From positions 1-8,269 of the forward strand of contig JAKANG010000035.1 of assembly GCA_021812505.1 (NCBI GenBank): a stretch of DNA of 8,269 nucleotides, given 5' to 3'. A program made the translations under genes and the position numbers. This DNA comes from Pseudomonadota bacterium. Lineage in GTDB: Bacteria; Pseudomonadota; Alphaproteobacteria; Rhizobiales; Beijerinckiaceae. Positions 7,142-8,269 of the stretch are shown here, in pieces (position 1 is the stretch's first letter; each line of letters starts with the position of its first letter). Below the pieces are notes generated by a model, which was given only the letters and a program-made list of their open reading frames with translations, did no database searches and had not been told where the DNA came from.

Positions 7142-7154
7142 GATTCATGGTTAA
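7142..7154 (-). promoter_or_regulatory. CtrA-like half-site TTAACCAT abutting a GANTC site in the divL promoter region
   Basis: The minus strand reads TTAACCATGAATC, with the eight-base TTAACCAT at 7154-7147 and GAATC at 7146-7142. TTAACCAT resembles the alternative CtrA recognition sequence of alphaproteobacteria; no second TTAA lies at the spacing of the full TTAA-N7-TTAA site. It is 64-76 nt upstream of the divL ATG and just downstream of the ahcY terminator, where a promoter would be expected. No convincing -35/-10 pair was recognised. Confidence 0.4.
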
Positions 7155-7163
7155 GAAAGGGGA

Positions 7164-7200
7164 ACGAAATAGAAAACGCCTCCGGAAGAGACCGGAGGCG
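7164..7200 (-). terminator. Rho-independent terminator of ahcY
   Basis: CGCCTCCGG (7177-7185) and CCGGAGGCG (7192-7200) form a perfect 9-bp GC-rich stem with a 6-nt loop. On the minus strand the stem is followed by TTTTCTATTTC. It lies 124 nt after the ahcY stop and separates ahcY from the divL unit. Confidence 0.85.
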
Positions 7201-7203
7201 CTG

Positions 7204-7208
7204 GATTC
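7204..7208. promoter_or_regulatory. Third intergenic GANTC site
   Basis: GATTC lies just on the ahcY side of the terminator stem. It is probably in the ahcY 3' untranslated region and is listed because it contributes to the local GANTC cluster. Confidence 0.3.
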
Positions 7209-7234
7209 ATGCACAGAGGCGACGTGTCATTCGA

Positions 7235-7258
7235 TTGATCGCGCGCAGGCGCGATCAA
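7235..7258. repeat. Perfect 10-bp inverted repeat downstream of ahcY
   Basis: TTGATCGCGC and GCGCGATCAA flank the 4-nt loop GCAG. On the minus strand it lies 65 nt after the ahcY stop and before the terminator, so it would be a stable hairpin in the ahcY 3' untranslated region. No T-tract follows. It may stabilise the mRNA end or be a scattered extragenic palindrome. Confidence 0.6.
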
Positions 7259-7297
7259 ATGTCCTCTTGAACTTACCCAGCGTCACACTCGCTCCCA

Positions 7298-7313
7298 GCC
7301 GGCTGACGCCGGC
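7298..7313. repeat. Short GC hairpin just after the ahcY stop
   Basis: GCCGGC and GCCGGC (each self-complementary) flank TGAC, ten nucleotides beyond the ahcY stop codon. The stem is short and no T-tract follows. Confidence 0.35.
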
Positions 7314-7323
7314 AGGACTTTGC

Positions 7324-8269
7324 TTAATAGCGGTAATGGTCGGGCTTGAACGGCCCCGCGACCGGGACCGACAGATAGTCCGATTGCTTTTGGCTCATCA
7401 CGGTGAGCTTGACGCCGATCTTGTCCAGATGGAGCTTCGCGACCTTCTCGTCGAGATGCTTGGGCAGCGTATAGACCTTGCGGCCATAGTCGCCCTGGCG
7501 GGTCCAGAGTTCGATCTGGGCCAGGGTCTGGTTGGTGAAGGAGGCCGACATCACGAAGGACGGATGGCCGGTCGCGTTGCCGAGATTCACCAGGCGCCCT
7601 TCCGAAAGCAGGATAATGCGCTTGCCGCCGGCGAATTCGATCTCGTCCACTTGCGGCTTCACATTGCTCCATTTCAGGTTGCGCAGGGCCGCGACCTGGA
7701 TCTCGGAGTCGAAATGGCCGATGTTGCAGACGATGGCGCGGTCCTTCATCGCGCGCATGTGGTCGATGGTGATGACGTCGACATTGCCGGTGGCGGTGAC
7801 GAAAATATCGGCGCGCGGCGCGGCGTCCTCCATCGTGACGACTTCGTAGCCTTCCATCGCCGCCTGCAAGGCGCAGATCGGGTCGATTTCCGACACGATC
7901 ACACGGCAGCCGGCGTTGCGCAGGCTCGCCGCCGAACCCTTGCCGACGTCGCCGAAGCCCGCGACCATGGCGACCTTGCCAGCCATCATCACGTCGGTGC
8001 CGCGGCGGATGCCGTCGACCAGCGACTCGCGGCAGCCATAAAGGTTGTCGAACTTGGACTTGGTGACGGAATCATTGACGTTGATCGCCGGCCACAGCAG
8101 CTTGCCTTCCTTCTCCATGACATAGAGACGGTGGACGCCCGTTGTCGTCTCCTCGGTGACGCCCCGGATCGCCATCGCGCAACGGCCGTAAAAACCTGGG
8201 TTGCCCTTGAGGCGCTTCTTGATTGCGGCGAAGAGGACTTCCTCCTCCTCATTGGTCGCGCCGTCGAGG
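7324..8269 (-). CDS. ahcY: S-adenosylhomocysteine hydrolase (adenosylhomocysteinase), N-terminus outside window
   Basis: AhcY hydrolyses S-adenosylhomocysteine to adenosine and homocysteine in the cytoplasm, relieving product inhibition of methyltransferases and feeding methionine regeneration. The last 314 residues are present; rhizobial AhcY proteins are about 465, so roughly 150 N-terminal residues lie beyond 8269. Clear family blocks are [25 protein letters not shown] (with the catalytic Asp/Lys region), [17 protein letters not shown], the NAD-binding GFGDVGKG (7936-7959), [57 protein letters not shown] and the C-terminal KPDHYRY, whose lysine and tyrosine reach the partner subunit's NAD in known structures. 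The frame continues upstream of the ATG at 8175 with conserved sequence, so that ATG is internal. It is separated from divL by a terminator and is probably a separate transcription unit. Confidence 0.98.
   Translation of the reverse strand, partial: LDGATNEEEEVLFAAIKKRLKGNPGFYGRCAMAIRGVTEETTTGVHRLYVMEKEGKLLWPAINVNDSVTKSKFDNLYGCRESLVDGIRRGTDVMMAGKVAMVAGFGDVGKGSAASLRNAGCRVIVSEIDPICALQAAMEGYEVVTMEDAAPRADIFVTATGNVDVITIDHMRAMKDRAIVCNIGHFDSEIQVAALRNLKWSNVKPQVDEIEFAGGKRIILLSEGRLVNLGNATGHPSFVMSASFTNQTLAQIELWTRQGDYGRKVYTLPKHLDEKVAKLHLDKIGVKLTVMSQKQSDYLSVPVAGPFKPDHYRY

Noticed and set aside
7131..7154. A full CtrA box TTAA-N7-TTAA upstream of divL
   Set aside because: Only one TTAA is present at the required position. 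The bases 7 nt further along read TCGA, so only a half-site can be claimed.
7324..8175. A short 283-residue AhcY starting at the ATG at 8175
   Set aside because: Conserved AhcY sequence continues in frame upstream to the window edge, so this ATG is internal and the gene is merely cut by the window.
1..8269. Mobile elements, CRISPR arrays, tRNA or rRNA genes, phage or defence genes
   Set aside because: No transposase, integrase, direct-repeat array, clover-leaf sequence or rRNA segment was seen. The window is conserved core chromosome.

Overview
The window is a high-GC, densely coding piece of an alphaproteobacterial chromosome, most likely from the order Hyphomicrobiales (Rhizobiales). The placement rests on the alphaproteobacterial type of AddB, a DivL-like cell-cycle kinase with tyrosine in its H-box, a TsaE/sugar-kinase fusion, and the gene order ahcY - divL - tsaE/kinase - nucleotidyltransferase - addB, which I recall as typical of this group. 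Genus cannot be read from the sequence. No mobile element, rRNA, tRNA or CRISPR array is visible.

Every gene is on the minus strand, so transcription runs from high to low coordinates. From 8269 to 7324 lies the C-terminal two thirds of ahcY (S-adenosylhomocysteine hydrolase), cut by the window edge. The intergenic region 7079-7323 carries a rho-independent terminator for ahcY (7164-7200), two further perfect hairpins (7235-7258 and 7298-7313), a GC hairpin just upstream of the next gene, and a probable promoter region with a CtrA-like half-site directly abutting a CcrM-type GANTC site. From 7078 to 4562 lies divL, a membrane-anchored multi-PAS kinase whose phospho-accepting histidine is replaced by tyrosine (Y607). 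It overlaps by ATGA a TsaE ATPase/AmgK-like sugar kinase fusion (4565-3033). That gene in turn overlaps a MurU-like nucleotidyltransferase (3036-2314), which is best started at a TTG. After a 112-nt gap comes addB (2201 to beyond position 1), which starts at GTG and is cut before its nuclease domain.

The four genes from divL to addB look like one transcription unit: overlapping or close junctions, Shine-Dalgarno sequences placed 7 nt from three of the starts, and no terminator between them. Functionally the unit joins cell-cycle control (DivL, acting on the CckA-CtrA pathway in Caulobacter), tRNA t6A modification (TsaE), a likely cell-wall recycling salvage pair (anomeric MurNAc/GlcNAc kinase followed by a MurNAc-1-phosphate uridylyltransferase), and recombinational DNA repair (AddAB). 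The cell-wall salvage assignment is inferred from family and adjacency; the other roles are well supported by sequence motifs. I found no wholly new system. The most interesting points are the tyrosine H-box, its putative CtrA/CcrM-marked promoter, and the fused TsaE/AmgK next to MurU.
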